A stretch of 45,000 nucleotides of DNA from Candidatus Paceibacterota bacterium (lineage in GTDB: Bacteria > Verrucomicrobiota > Verrucomicrobiia > Limisphaerales > UBA8199), in contig DAOTCE010000040.1 in the NCBI GenBank assembly GCA_035452965.1, positions 1 through 45,000 of the forward strand. The letters are read 5' to 3'. This document shows positions 9,938-17,429 of this stretch, piece after piece. How positions within the stretch are numbered: position 1 is the stretch's first letter; every line of letters begins with the position of its first letter. Position numbers and translations under genes: made by a program. A model generated the notes under the pieces. That model did no database searches, was not told the origin of the DNA, and saw only the letters and a program-made list of their open reading frames with translations.

Positions 9938-10798
9938 CTACTTCGACTCCTTGGACTCCCCGGGAGAGTCCTTCTTCTCCGGTTCGCCTTTGGCTTCGGG
10001 GGCCTGCCGGGCGGCTTTCAGGATGTCCTCCGCGGGAAGAATGATTGTGGTCATGTTATCGCGGTAGTTGCGGCCACTGCCGGCCTTCGCGTTGATGGCG
10101 CGCATGACCATCACCCCGACGATGTTGCCGTCGAGGGCAAAGGCCGGCGAGCCGAGCGTAGTGGAGGTCATCGTGCTATCAGGGATGTAGAACGTGCGGG
10201 GTCTCTGCAGGACGGCGCTGACACGCTCGACCGAGGCCGCGTAGGCGCGGCCCGCGGCGCTGTTGAGGCGGTTGAGGGTGACCACCTGGTCGAGCAACTG
10301 GGCCGGGGAAGACTTGGCGAAATCCACCGCGGCCATCGGGCTGGCGGGCTTGGTCTTGGGGCGGATGAACGCCAGGTCTAGGTCCTTGTCCCGCAGCACA
10401 ATCTCCGCCGGCAGCTCCGTGCCGTCCTCCAGCAGGATCTTCAAATCCGTCACCTCGGTCTCCAGCTTGTACTGGGAGGATTGCTCGGCCAACATGCGCT
10501 GGTACATCTCGCTCGGGTCGCACGCCGAGAGCGCCAGCACGGTCAAGCCCGAGCCATCCACTACCGTGCCGGTGATCTCCTGCCGGTTCTCGCTCGATTT
10601 GCCGGCGCCCGAGTAGGACATCTTCAGCACCACCTGCACCGTGACGACCGCATGCTGGTTCTTCTTGAAAATATCGCGGCCCTTCTGGGCGAGTTCATCA
10701 GCGCGGCCGGGAAAACCCGGGCCGGCCAGCACGAGCAACAAGGCGGCAAGGAGCAGCTTGGATAGGCAACGCATACGAATCATGTATTTAGAGGTCAA
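9938..10798 (-). CDS. Secreted trypsin-like protein lacking the catalytic triad
   Basis: 286 residues with an N-terminal export signal (basic MRCLSK, then LLLAALLLVLAG). Its start ATG overlaps the stop of the upstream HtrA-type protease gene by four bases (ATGA), implying translational coupling. The sequence follows the chymotrypsin fold of HtrA proteins: a first-barrel segment TGTVVDGSGLTVLALSA where HtrA has the TNxHVV histidine, DLDLAFIRPK at the Asp position, and TTLGSPAFALDGNIVGVMV where GNSGGP should be. His and the GNSGGP context are absent, so it is probably a non-catalytic partner or scaffold. The C-terminus is a charged tail (Glu, Lys, Ser). It likely acts in the periplasm beside the active protease. 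The degenerate fold is an inference from motif alignment. Confidence 0.7.
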   Translation of the reverse strand: MTSKYMIRMRCLSKLLLAALLLVLAGPGFPGRADELAQKGRDIFKKNQHAVVTVQVVLKMSYSGAGKSSENRQEITGTVVDGSGLTVLALSACDPSEMYQRMLAEQSSQYKLETEVTDLKILLEDGTELPAEIVLRDKDLDLAFIRPKTKPASPMAAVDFAKSSPAQLLDQVVTLNRLNSAAGRAYAASVERVSAVLQRPRTFYIPDSTMTSTTLGSPAFALDGNIVGVMVMRAINAKAGSGRNYRDNMTTIILPAEDILKAARQAPEAKGEPEKKDSPGESKESK

Positions 10799-12852
10799 TT
10801 CTTCCAGTTCGGTTCAATTTCCAGGTAGGCGGTGTGGATGCCGCGAAGCACTTTTATCACGACCACCTTCTCTTTGCTGGCGGCGACCCGTTCCAGCTCG
10901 CGCCGCAGCGCATCCAGCTTGTCCACCGTTCGGCCGTCCACTTCGAGGATCAAATCGCCCTCCATGAGCGAGCCCAGTTCAGCCCAACTGCCGCCTTTGA
11001 CGTTCTCCACCAGCGCGCCTTGCTGGTCGCCGGCCCATTGCTGCTCGACCGCGTCGAAGAACGACACGTCGCGGGCGGTGAACTCAAAATCGTCGTTGCG
11101 GTATTTCTTCATCTCGCGCTGCAGGTGCGGCGAGCGGGCCAGTTCCACCGGGATCTTCAACTCCGTCTTGTCGCGCAATACGGTCAGCTCCGCCGTCTTG
11201 CCAATGTCGTATTGCCGGATCAGGGAAGACAGCTCGTCCTCATACTCGGAGTCGGAGGCCGACAGCTTGCCGCCGTCCACCGCGGTAATGAAGTCCCCGG
11301 GTTTGAGCCCCGCCTTCGCCGCGGTGGTGCCTGGGTAAACGCGCGTGATGTAGAAGCCCTTCAACGCCGGTTGCCCAAGCTGCCTGGCGACCTCACGGCT
11401 GATGACCTGCGTTTCGACCGGCAGCCAGGCCTTGGTGACTTCCAGGCCGGGGTCCTTCAGTTCCTCGAGGCCGACCCGCACCACGGCCAGGTAGCGCGCG
11501 GCCTTCCGCTCGAAGGTGACCATGGCCGGCACGGGCTCCGTCCGGCCCTCGGTCAGCCGGCGCGTAGCGGCCACAAGGTCCGCCGTGTTCTTCACCGGCT
11601 GGTGGTTAACTTCGACGATGGCGTCATCGGGCTGGAGCGAGGGCTTGGCGCTGCCCGCCGGACCTCCCGGGCGCACGGAAGTCACCAGCACACCGTCCTG
11701 AGCCGGCCGTTTCATTTCCTTGGCCAGCAGGCGCGAGAAATTCCGCACCGTGAGCCCCCACGCCTTCAGTTCCTGCTCCCGGGGATATACCTCTCCGCGC
11801 TCGATCGGGATTGGGCGCAGGGTGACTTTCTTGCCGTCGCGCTCAACGACCGCCTTAACCTCACGGCCGATGGGCAGGGCGGTCGTCCGCAGCATGAAGT
11901 CCGGCAGTTGCTCCTCGAAGCGGACGTCGGTTGGGGCGTCATCCAGGCGCAGGAGCAGGTCGCCGGGTTTGAACCCCGCTTTTTCAGCCGGCGAGCCCGC
12001 CTGCACGCCGCTAATGAGAACCCCGTGCCGGGCTTGAGAGCGTTTGAAGCGCGGCTGCACGTCCACGCCCAGCCAGCTCCGCCGGACTTCGCCATTGGCC
12101 ATGATCTGCTCGGCGACACCGCGGGCCAGGTTGCCGGGAATGGCGCCGCCCAGGCCGTAGCTGATTTCGTTGATGCCGATGATCTCGCCGCGCAGGTTCA
12201 CCAGCGGGCCGCCGGAGTTGCCGCCGTAAATCGCCGCATCGTGCCCGATCCAGCGGACCAGTGAGCCGACATCTTCGCCATCCAGTTGAAGACGTCGCGA
12301 CGAACCGCGGTGCCGGGGCATGGTCATCTCCGGGTTGCTGATGATGCCCAGCGTCACGGACTGGGAGAGCGCCATGGGGCTGCCCATCGCCAGCACATAT
12401 TCGCCCACCTGGATCTTCGCGGAATCCCCGAAGGCGGCCGTCGTGAATTCGACTGGTTGGTCCGGCTTGAGTTTGACGACCGCAATATCCGTCAGCGGGT
12501 CCGTGCCGACCAGTTCCGCCTCGATTTCCTCCCGGTTCCACAGTGTGCAGAAGATGCGGGCGGCGTGGCCGGCCACATGGTGGTTGGTGATCAGATAGCC
12601 GTCGCGGGTGATGATCGCCCCGCTGCCGACCACTTGCGTCTTGGTCTCGCGCCCCTCGCTGTAATCCGTGGATACAACACGAATCCGCACCAGGGCCGGT
12701 TTGACCTTGGCAATGGCCGAACCAATCTGCGGCCGCAACTCCGCCGGCGCGATGCGCTCTTTGGCGCCGGCATGGCCGGTGCTGGAGACGAGGAACGCGC
12801 AGGCAACCAAAGCCGGTCCCCGGCGGGAGAGAAGCGAATTACGACCAAACAT
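10795..12852 (-). CDS. HtrA/DegQ-type serine protease with several PDZ domains
   Basis: A periplasmic quality-control protease of 685 residues. An export signal occupies about 1-28 (LVACAFLVSSTGHAGA). The protease domain shows the full triad: His92 in ITNHHVAG, Asp122 in DPLTDIAVVKL, Ser213 in GGNSGGPLVNL. Four PDZ-like segments follow, with starts near the GVLISGVQAGSPAEKAGF, GVLVTSVRPGGPAGSA, GFYITRVYPGTTAAKAGL and GALVENVKGGSWAELG stretches; classical DegP/DegQ has two and about 450 residues. The enlarged PDZ array suggests broader substrate or partner binding. It is the first gene of a two-gene operon with the degenerate homologue downstream. A GC-rich palindrome lies upstream near 12,905-12,920. 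Which Deg paralogue it matches is not resolvable. Confidence 0.9.
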   Translation of the reverse strand: MFGRNSLLSRRGPALVACAFLVSSTGHAGAKERIAPAELRPQIGSAIAKVKPALVRIRVVSTDYSEGRETKTQVVGSGAIITRDGYLITNHHVAGHAARIFCTLWNREEIEAELVGTDPLTDIAVVKLKPDQPVEFTTAAFGDSAKIQVGEYVLAMGSPMALSQSVTLGIISNPEMTMPRHRGSSRRLQLDGEDVGSLVRWIGHDAAIYGGNSGGPLVNLRGEIIGINEISYGLGGAIPGNLARGVAEQIMANGEVRRSWLGVDVQPRFKRSQARHGVLISGVQAGSPAEKAGFKPGDLLLRLDDAPTDVRFEEQLPDFMLRTTALPIGREVKAVVERDGKKVTLRPIPIERGEVYPREQELKAWGLTVRNFSRLLAKEMKRPAQDGVLVTSVRPGGPAGSAKPSLQPDDAIVEVNHQPVKNTADLVAATRRLTEGRTEPVPAMVTFERKAARYLAVVRVGLEELKDPGLEVTKAWLPVETQVISREVARQLGQPALKGFYITRVYPGTTAAKAGLKPGDFITAVDGGKLSASDSEYEDELSSLIRQYDIGKTAELTVLRDKTELKIPVELARSPHLQREMKKYRNDDFEFTARDVSFFDAVEQQWAGDQQGALVENVKGGSWAELGSLMEGDLILEVDGRTVDKLDALRRELERVAASKEKVVVIKVLRGIHTAYLEIEPNWKN

Positions 12853-13050
12853 TTCAGTTCTTTTAGAGCAAATCTACCTGCATGCAAGAACCAAAGCTAG
12901 GGACGCGCGCGAAGACGCGCGGGGTTTTGGAGTGCGTCGGCAGAGCGTCAACGGCGACGGCGCTTTCCGCACGCGTTATTCTCACCCTTGACTTCCCGGC
13001 GAGAGCGCAGTGAAACTGCCGCCGTGAGCCTTGAACAAGCCTTGCGTCCT

Positions 13051-14367
13051 ATGAACCAGCCTCTCACCCCTTGGCGGCGAGCCGGCCGCCTCTCTTGCGT
13101 CTTAAGTCTGTTGCTGGCGGCCAGCGCCTTCGGCGCGGCGGGCAGCCGGCTGGACGTGAGCGACATCACCAAGCCCGACTTCTTCCCCATCCTGCCCTGG
13201 AGCCCGTATCACGGCTGGTGGAAGCCTTTCGTCCTGCAGCGCACCAACGGCCTCGAGAGCATCGCGGACTGCCAGTTCAACATGGCGGGCTTCGTCTGGC
13301 CCGAGGACCTGCGCCGCTGCGAGAAGCTCGGCCTGGGCGCCATCCTGCTGCCGGCCGCCGAAGACGTGATCTCGCCCGGCTACCGGCGCGAGTGGAAGAA
13401 GCTGTCGGACGAGGAGATTGACCGCCGCGTCCGGGAGATCGTCCGTGCCGCGGGCCGCAACCGCGCGGTCAAGGGCTACTATATCATGGACGAACCCGGG
13501 GTGACGGATTTCCCGGCCCTGGGCAAGGCGGTGGCGGCGGTGAAAAAGCATGCCCCGGGCAAGCTGGCCTACATCAACCTGTTCCCCAATTACGCCACCC
13601 TCGGCGCGCCCAACATGTCCCAGCTCGGCACCCCCAACTACACCGAATACCTGGAGCGCTTCGTCGCCGAGGTCCAGCCCCAGGTGATCAGCTACGACAA
13701 TTACATGGTGCAATACTCGGAGGACCTGAAAGACCCGGCCAAGGCGGCGAGCTACTACCGGAACCTGCTCGAGGTGCGGCGCGTGGCGCTGGCGCACGGC
13801 TTGCCCTACCTGAACATCGTGAGTGCCAACCAGATCCGGCCCGTTACTCCCATTCCCTCGCCCGCCAACCTGCAGTTCCAGGCCTACACCACGCTGGCCG
13901 CCGGCTACCGCGGCGTGACTTGGTACAACTACTTCGGGCCGGGCTACAAATACACACCGATTGACCCGGCCGGGCGGAAGACACTGACCTGGGTCTATTT
14001 GCGGGACGTAAACTCGCAAGTGGCGGCGCTGGCGCCTGTTATGAGCCGGCTGACTTCGACCGGTGTCTTTTTCACCGCGCCCGCGCCAGTGAACGGCTTG
14101 CCGCTGCTGCCGGGTGGACTGGTGGAAGCTGTCTCCTGCCCCACGCCGGTGATGATTGGAGAATTCCGGCACGCCAACGGGGACGACTACATTATGGTCG
14201 TCAACCTCAGCCTGGAGCGATCAGCCAGGTTCACTTTCCAGACCACGCAGCCGCGGAAGACCATCCAGATCGTCTCCTCCGTGGACGGCTCCCTGTCTCC
14301 CTTCGACCAGAAGGACGGCCTCTGGCTCACCGCCGGCCAGGGCGCGCTGCTGGCGTTGGGGAGATAA
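13051..14367 (+). CDS. Secreted TIM-barrel glycoside-hydrolase-like protein
   Basis: 438 residues from ATG 13051, chosen over an upstream in-frame start because it gives a proper signal peptide (RRAGRLSCVLSLLLAAS, cut after AFGA). The mature protein has the features of a (beta/alpha)8 glycosidase: NMAGFVWPEDLRRCEKLGL, GYYIMDEPGVTDFPAL with an acidic DEP at the end of a strand as in retaining GH-A clan enzymes, INLFPNY, SYDNYMV, and AAGYRGVTWYNYFGP. The last ~90 residues look like the small beta-sandwich that often follows such barrels. The substrate is unknown and no CAZy family is assigned. It faces away from the htrA operon and converges on the isochorismatase-type gene. Confidence 0.65.
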   Translation: MNQPLTPWRRAGRLSCVLSLLLAASAFGAAGSRLDVSDITKPDFFPILPWSPYHGWWKPFVLQRTNGLESIADCQFNMAGFVWPEDLRRCEKLGLGAILLPAAEDVISPGYRREWKKLSDEEIDRRVREIVRAAGRNRAVKGYYIMDEPGVTDFPALGKAVAAVKKHAPGKLAYINLFPNYATLGAPNMSQLGTPNYTEYLERFVAEVQPQVISYDNYMVQYSEDLKDPAKAASYYRNLLEVRRVALAHGLPYLNIVSANQIRPVTPIPSPANLQFQAYTTLAAGYRGVTWYNYFGPGYKYTPIDPAGRKTLTWVYLRDVNSQVAALAPVMSRLTSTGVFFTAPAPVNGLPLLPGGLVEAVSCPTPVMIGEFRHANGDDYIMVVNLSLERSARFTFQTTQPRKTIQIVSSVDGSLSPFDQKDGLWLTAGQGALLALGR

Positions 14368-14445
14368 CTTCCCGAACTGTCGGCTCACGCTTTGCCCCTG
14401 TAACCCCTCGCCCGCGCTAAAGGCCATTTTCTCCCCCCCTCGGAG

Positions 14446-15015
14446 TCAGACCGCAGTGGTCGGCGGAAAGCACACTTCCACGGTCTTCCGGATGGTCACA
14501 CCGCGGCTGGTGCTCAGGTTTGCCCAGGCCCAGTTGTGGTGTTCGCGCACGAGCCGGGCTTCAAGCACGGGATTGTCGGCCGTGGTGTGCGCATCGGCCA
14601 CGACGATCACAGCGAAGTCCTTGCTGGCGGCGCTGCGGAGGGTTGAGTCCACGCAAAACTCCGTGGCGAAGCCCATCAGCAGGAGCGTCGTGATGCCTCG
14701 GGAGCGAAGCTCAGATTCGAGCGCGGTGCCGTAGAAGGCATCGCAGGTCGTCTTGCGGATTACGGGATCGGTGGCGCGAACCTCGAGCTCCGGGTGGAGC
14801 TTCCAGCCTTCGGTGAAAGGCACTACGTCTTCCCCACCCGGCTGGCCATCGTGCTGGATGAAGAAGATCGGCACATTTACGCTACGCGCCTTGCGGATGA
14901 CACTGTTGATTCTCTGCACGACCGCATCGGCCTCCCACGGCGGCGGGAGGGCATGGAACAGGCCGTGCTGAACGTCGATGACCAGCACCGCGGTGTCAGC
15001 AGGCACGGAGGTCAT
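14446..15015 (-). CDS. Isochorismatase-family cysteine hydrolase
   Basis: A small alpha/beta hydrolase of the isochorismatase/nicotinamidase superfamily, 189 residues. The start ATG 15015 follows AGAAGGA at short spacing; a TTG eight codons upstream is possible. The catalytic set is in place: Asp14 in VLVIDVQ, Lys88 in VIRKTTCDAF, and Cys121 in GFATEFCVDST, with the cis-peptide region just before the cysteine. The family hydrolyses amides, vinyl ethers or N-carbamoyl groups; the substrate here cannot be told. It lies downstream of thrS on the same strand, separated by a REP-like hairpin pair, so co-transcription is uncertain. Confidence 0.85.
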   Translation of the reverse strand: MTSVPADTAVLVIDVQHGLFHALPPPWEADAVVQRINSVIRKARSVNVPIFFIQHDGQPGGEDVVPFTEGWKLHPELEVRATDPVIRKTTCDAFYGTALESELRSRGITTLLLMGFATEFCVDSTLRSAASKDFAVIVVADAHTTADNPVLEARLVREHHNWAWANLSTSRGVTIRKTVEVCFPPTTAV

Positions 15016-15044
15016 AGATCCTTCTAAGGGTCTGCTCAAAGCAC

Positions 15045-15095
15045 GGCAGGCGTCTCACCTGCCGTTCTTCGAGGCAGGCGAGACGCCTGCCCTAC
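15045..15095. repeat. Head-to-head REP-like hairpin pair
   Basis: Right unit (15073-15095): on the minus strand GTAG, then GGCAGGCG-TCT-CGCCTGCC, a perfect 8-bp stem. Left unit (15045-15063): GGCAGGCGTCTCACCTGCC on the plus strand with one mismatch, preceded by GCAC. The two are inverted relative to each other and can also pair as one 18-bp stem with a single mismatch around a 9-nt loop. Paired, inverted REPs are the usual BIME arrangement. It sits between thrS and the isochorismatase-type gene and could attenuate read-through. Confidence 0.65.
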
Positions 15096-15096
15096 T

Positions 15097-16941
15097 CTAA
15101 CTCCGCCGCTCGCGGATGGCCGCGAGGATGTCTGCGACGACTTCTGCCTTTGGCCTGGCGCCGAGGCTGCCCTTGCCGTGGACGCGGACGCTGACGGCGT
15201 TGGCGGCCATATCGCGCGGGCCGATGACCAGCATGGTGTGGACCTTGGCCAGCTCGGCTTGCTGGATCTTGCCGTTGATCTTGTCGTTGGAGTAGTCGCC
15301 CTCGGCGCGGACCAGGTTGGCGCGCAGTTCCCGCACGAGGGCTTTGGCGTAGGCGACCAGCGGCTCCTCCTCGCCGATAGTCAGGATGCGTACCTGCTCG
15401 GGCGCGAGCCACAGCGGGAAGTTGCCGGCGTAATGCTCGATGAGGAAGCCGATGAACCGCTCATGAGTGCCCAGCGGGGCGCGGTGGATGCAGAGCGGGG
15501 TTTTCTCGGTGTTGTCCTTGTCCCGGTACACCAGGCCGAACTTGCGCGGGACGGCGAAGTCCACCTGGTTGGTCGCCAGGGTGAACTCGCGGCCAATGAC
15601 GCTCCAGACCTGCACGTCAATTTTCGGCCCGTAGAAGGCGGCTTCGTTGGCCACCTCGAGGTAATTGATGCCGGAGTCCTTCAAGACCTGACGAACCATG
15701 TCCTCGGTTTGCTTCCACAGCGCGGGTTCGTTGACATATTTCTTCCCCATGCCTTCGGGCGCGGAAGTGCTGAAGCGCATGACATACTTTTCGATGCCGA
15801 AGATCTTGAAGTATTTGAGGTACATCTCGTTCACGGCGTTGAACTCCTCCGCAAACTTCTCCGGCTGGCAGTAGATGTGCGAGTCGTTCATGTTGAGCGA
15901 GCGCACGCGCATGAGGCCGAACAGCTCGCCGGACTGCTCGTAGCGGTAACAGGTGCCGTATTCGGCCAGGCGCAAGGGCAGGTCGCGGTAGCTGCGCGGC
16001 TCCGCTGCAAAGATGCGGTGGTGGTGCGGGCAGTTCATGGCCTTCAGATAATACTTCTCCGCCGCCGGCGCGTCTGTGCTCTCCTTGAGCTCCATGGGCG
16101 GATACATCGAGTCGGCGTAGAGCAGCGGCAGGTGCCCGGAGGTTAGATACATCTTCTCCTTGGCAATGTGCGGTGTCTTGACCCGCACGTAGCCGGCCTG
16201 GAACTCGGTTTCCTTGGCCAGCTTCTCCAGTTCTTCGACGATTGCGCCGCCCTTGGGCAGCCAGAGGGGCAAGCCGGGGCCGGTGAACTCGGCGTCAATG
16301 GTGTAGAGGCCCATCTCGGCGCCGATCTTGCGGTGGTCGCGGCGCTTGGCCTCCTCGACCATCTTGAAGTACTCCTCAAGCTGGGTCTTGTTCTTGAAGG
16401 CGGTGCCGTAGATGCGCTGGAGCTGCGGGTTCTTCTCGTCACCCTTGTAGTAAGCGCTGGCCACGGTGGTGAGCTTGAAGGCGCCGATGTTGCCGGTGCG
16501 CATCACGTGCGGGCCGGCGCACAGGTCAATGAAGTCGCCGGTCTTGTAGTAGCTGATGGGCTCGCCGTCGGGGATTTCAGCGAGGTTGCCGAGCTTAAAC
16601 TTGCTCGGGTTGCCCGGCCGCTCGCTCAGCCCGCCCAGCCGGCCGCTCTCCGAATCCTTGATCGCCTGCTCGCGGGAGACGACGACCTTCTCAAAGAGGT
16701 GGTTGGCCTTGACCTCCTTCTTCATCTCGGCCTCGATGGCGGGGAAATCCTCCGGCGTGATGCGGTGCTGGAGCTCCACGTCGTAGTAGAAGCCGTTCTC
16801 GACGGCGGGGCCGGCGGCGAACTGGGCATCGGGCCACAGCCGCAGGATGGCCGTGGCCATCACGTGGGCGCAGGAGTGGCGCAGCCGTTCCAGGTCGGTC
16901 ATCTTATTGCGGTCGTCGAGCGTTTTCCGATCGTCTTGCAT
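15097..16941 (-). CDS. thrS: Threonyl-tRNA synthetase without TGS domain
   Basis: Charges tRNA-Thr in the cytoplasm. 614 residues from ATG 16941; ATG 16902 (MTDLERLRHS) is the alternative start. The N-terminal TGS domain of the usual ~640-residue enzyme is absent: the protein begins almost directly with the editing domain (LRHSCAHVM, later DLCAGPH). The catalytic core has motif 1/2 class II features (AEYGTCYRYEQSGELFGLMRVR), zinc-ligand KAMNCPHHHRIF, and motif 3 PLCIHRAPLGTHERFIGFL; the C-terminal anticodon domain runs from about PEQVRILTIGEEE. The motif usually read as FTQDDAH is LNMNDSH here, so this is a divergent subtype. The GxxExxY unit ends 10 bp upstream of its start codon. Confidence 0.95.
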   Translation of the reverse strand: MQDDRKTLDDRNKMTDLERLRHSCAHVMATAILRLWPDAQFAAGPAVENGFYYDVELQHRITPEDFPAIEAEMKKEVKANHLFEKVVVSREQAIKDSESGRLGGLSERPGNPSKFKLGNLAEIPDGEPISYYKTGDFIDLCAGPHVMRTGNIGAFKLTTVASAYYKGDEKNPQLQRIYGTAFKNKTQLEEYFKMVEEAKRRDHRKIGAEMGLYTIDAEFTGPGLPLWLPKGGAIVEELEKLAKETEFQAGYVRVKTPHIAKEKMYLTSGHLPLLYADSMYPPMELKESTDAPAAEKYYLKAMNCPHHHRIFAAEPRSYRDLPLRLAEYGTCYRYEQSGELFGLMRVRSLNMNDSHIYCQPEKFAEEFNAVNEMYLKYFKIFGIEKYVMRFSTSAPEGMGKKYVNEPALWKQTEDMVRQVLKDSGINYLEVANEAAFYGPKIDVQVWSVIGREFTLATNQVDFAVPRKFGLVYRDKDNTEKTPLCIHRAPLGTHERFIGFLIEHYAGNFPLWLAPEQVRILTIGEEEPLVAYAKALVRELRANLVRAEGDYSNDKINGKIQQAELAKVHTMLVIGPRDMAANAVSVRVHGKGSLGARPKAEVVADILAAIRERRS

Positions 16942-16951
16942 AGGGATAAAT

Positions 16952-16982
16952 TAACCACAGATGGACACAGATGAACACAGAT
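16952..16982 (+). repeat. 31-bp terminal inverted repeat, left
   Basis: Begins TAACCACAGATGG and ends GAACACAGAT. Perfect reverse complement of 17399-17429. Internally a 10-bp period of CACAGATG words. Confidence 0.9.
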
Positions 16983-16996
16983 ACTTGCAGGGGTGT

Positions 16997-17365
16997 TCAG
17001 AGGACGATGCGCTCCCATTCGAGGCGCGGGTGCTTGAAGTTCAAGATCAGTCCCACCCTGAGCTTTGTGATGCGCAGGTAATTGAGCATCTGGCCACGCT
17101 CGGCGTCGGTGATCCGGTCAATGACCTTGGTATCCACGATGACTTGGTCGTAGGCAATCAGGTCGGGGACGAAAAGCCCCACGCGCTCTTGCTTGTAGAG
17201 CACCTCGAACTGGCGTTGCTGGGTGAAGCCGATGCCCCGCAAGCGGAACTCGACCACCAGGGCATTTTCGTAGCATTTCTCATTCAGCCCGTGCCCCAGC
17301 GCGTTCAGCACTTCAAACGCGCACCCAATGATCGTGTGAGTCTCCTGCTTGAGCAGAAACTCCAT
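16997..17365 (-). CDS. GxxExxY family protein (PD-(D/E)XK-like)
   Basis: 122 residues from ATG 17365. An in-frame ATG at 17410 lies inside the right inverted repeat and would add 15 residues (MNTDQKQPDLQRANN), so the repeat may be part of the gene. The name-giving motif is GLNEKCY (26-32) within GHGLNEKCYENAL. Further on, VPDLIAYDQVIVDTK (66-80) matches the PD-x(n)-(D/E)xK nuclease core, with Asp in place of the more usual Glu, and the C-terminal half has the family's RGQMLNYLRITKLRVGLILNF pattern. The family is widespread and often multi-copy in environmental bacteria; no function is established. It is the sole gene between two 31-bp inverted repeats, which suggests it acts on, or is carried by, that DNA. 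Confidence 0.85.
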   Translation of the reverse strand: MEFLLKQETHTIIGCAFEVLNALGHGLNEKCYENALVVEFRLRGIGFTQQRQFEVLYKQERVGLFVPDLIAYDQVIVDTKVIDRITDAERGQMLNYLRITKLRVGLILNFKHPRLEWERIVL

Positions 17366-17398
17366 GTTGTTCGCTCGCTGTAAGTCCGGTTGTTTCTG

Positions 17399-17429
17399 AT
17401 CTGTGTTCATCTGTGTCCATCTGTGGTTA
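17399..17429 (-). repeat. 31-bp terminal inverted repeat, right
   Basis: Exact reverse complement of 16952-16982. Its last three bases give the TAA stop of the upstream spermidine-synthase-like gene, and an ATG within it is an alternative start of the GxxExxY gene. Confidence 0.9.

Larger units (their letters stand above)
16952..17429. mobile_element. 478-bp GxxExxY unit bounded by perfect 31-bp inverted repeats
   Basis: Left repeat 16952-16982 (starting TAACCACAGATGGACACAGA) and right repeat 17399-17429 are exact reverse complements over all 31 bases. Each is built of a 10-bp word (ACACAGATGR-like) repeated in tandem. The only gene inside is a GxxExxY-family protein. The right repeat's terminal TAA is the stop codon of the spermidine-synthase-like gene, and the left repeat ends 10 bp from the thrS ATG, so the unit fits precisely between two genes of one strand. 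Mobility is inferred from the arrangement; no target-site duplication is evident. Confidence 0.7.

Noticed and set aside
12900..12925. GC-rich palindrome followed by GGGGTTTT as a terminator
   Set aside because: No plus-strand gene ends just before it, and the T-run is short; it lies in the upstream region of the minus-strand protease gene.
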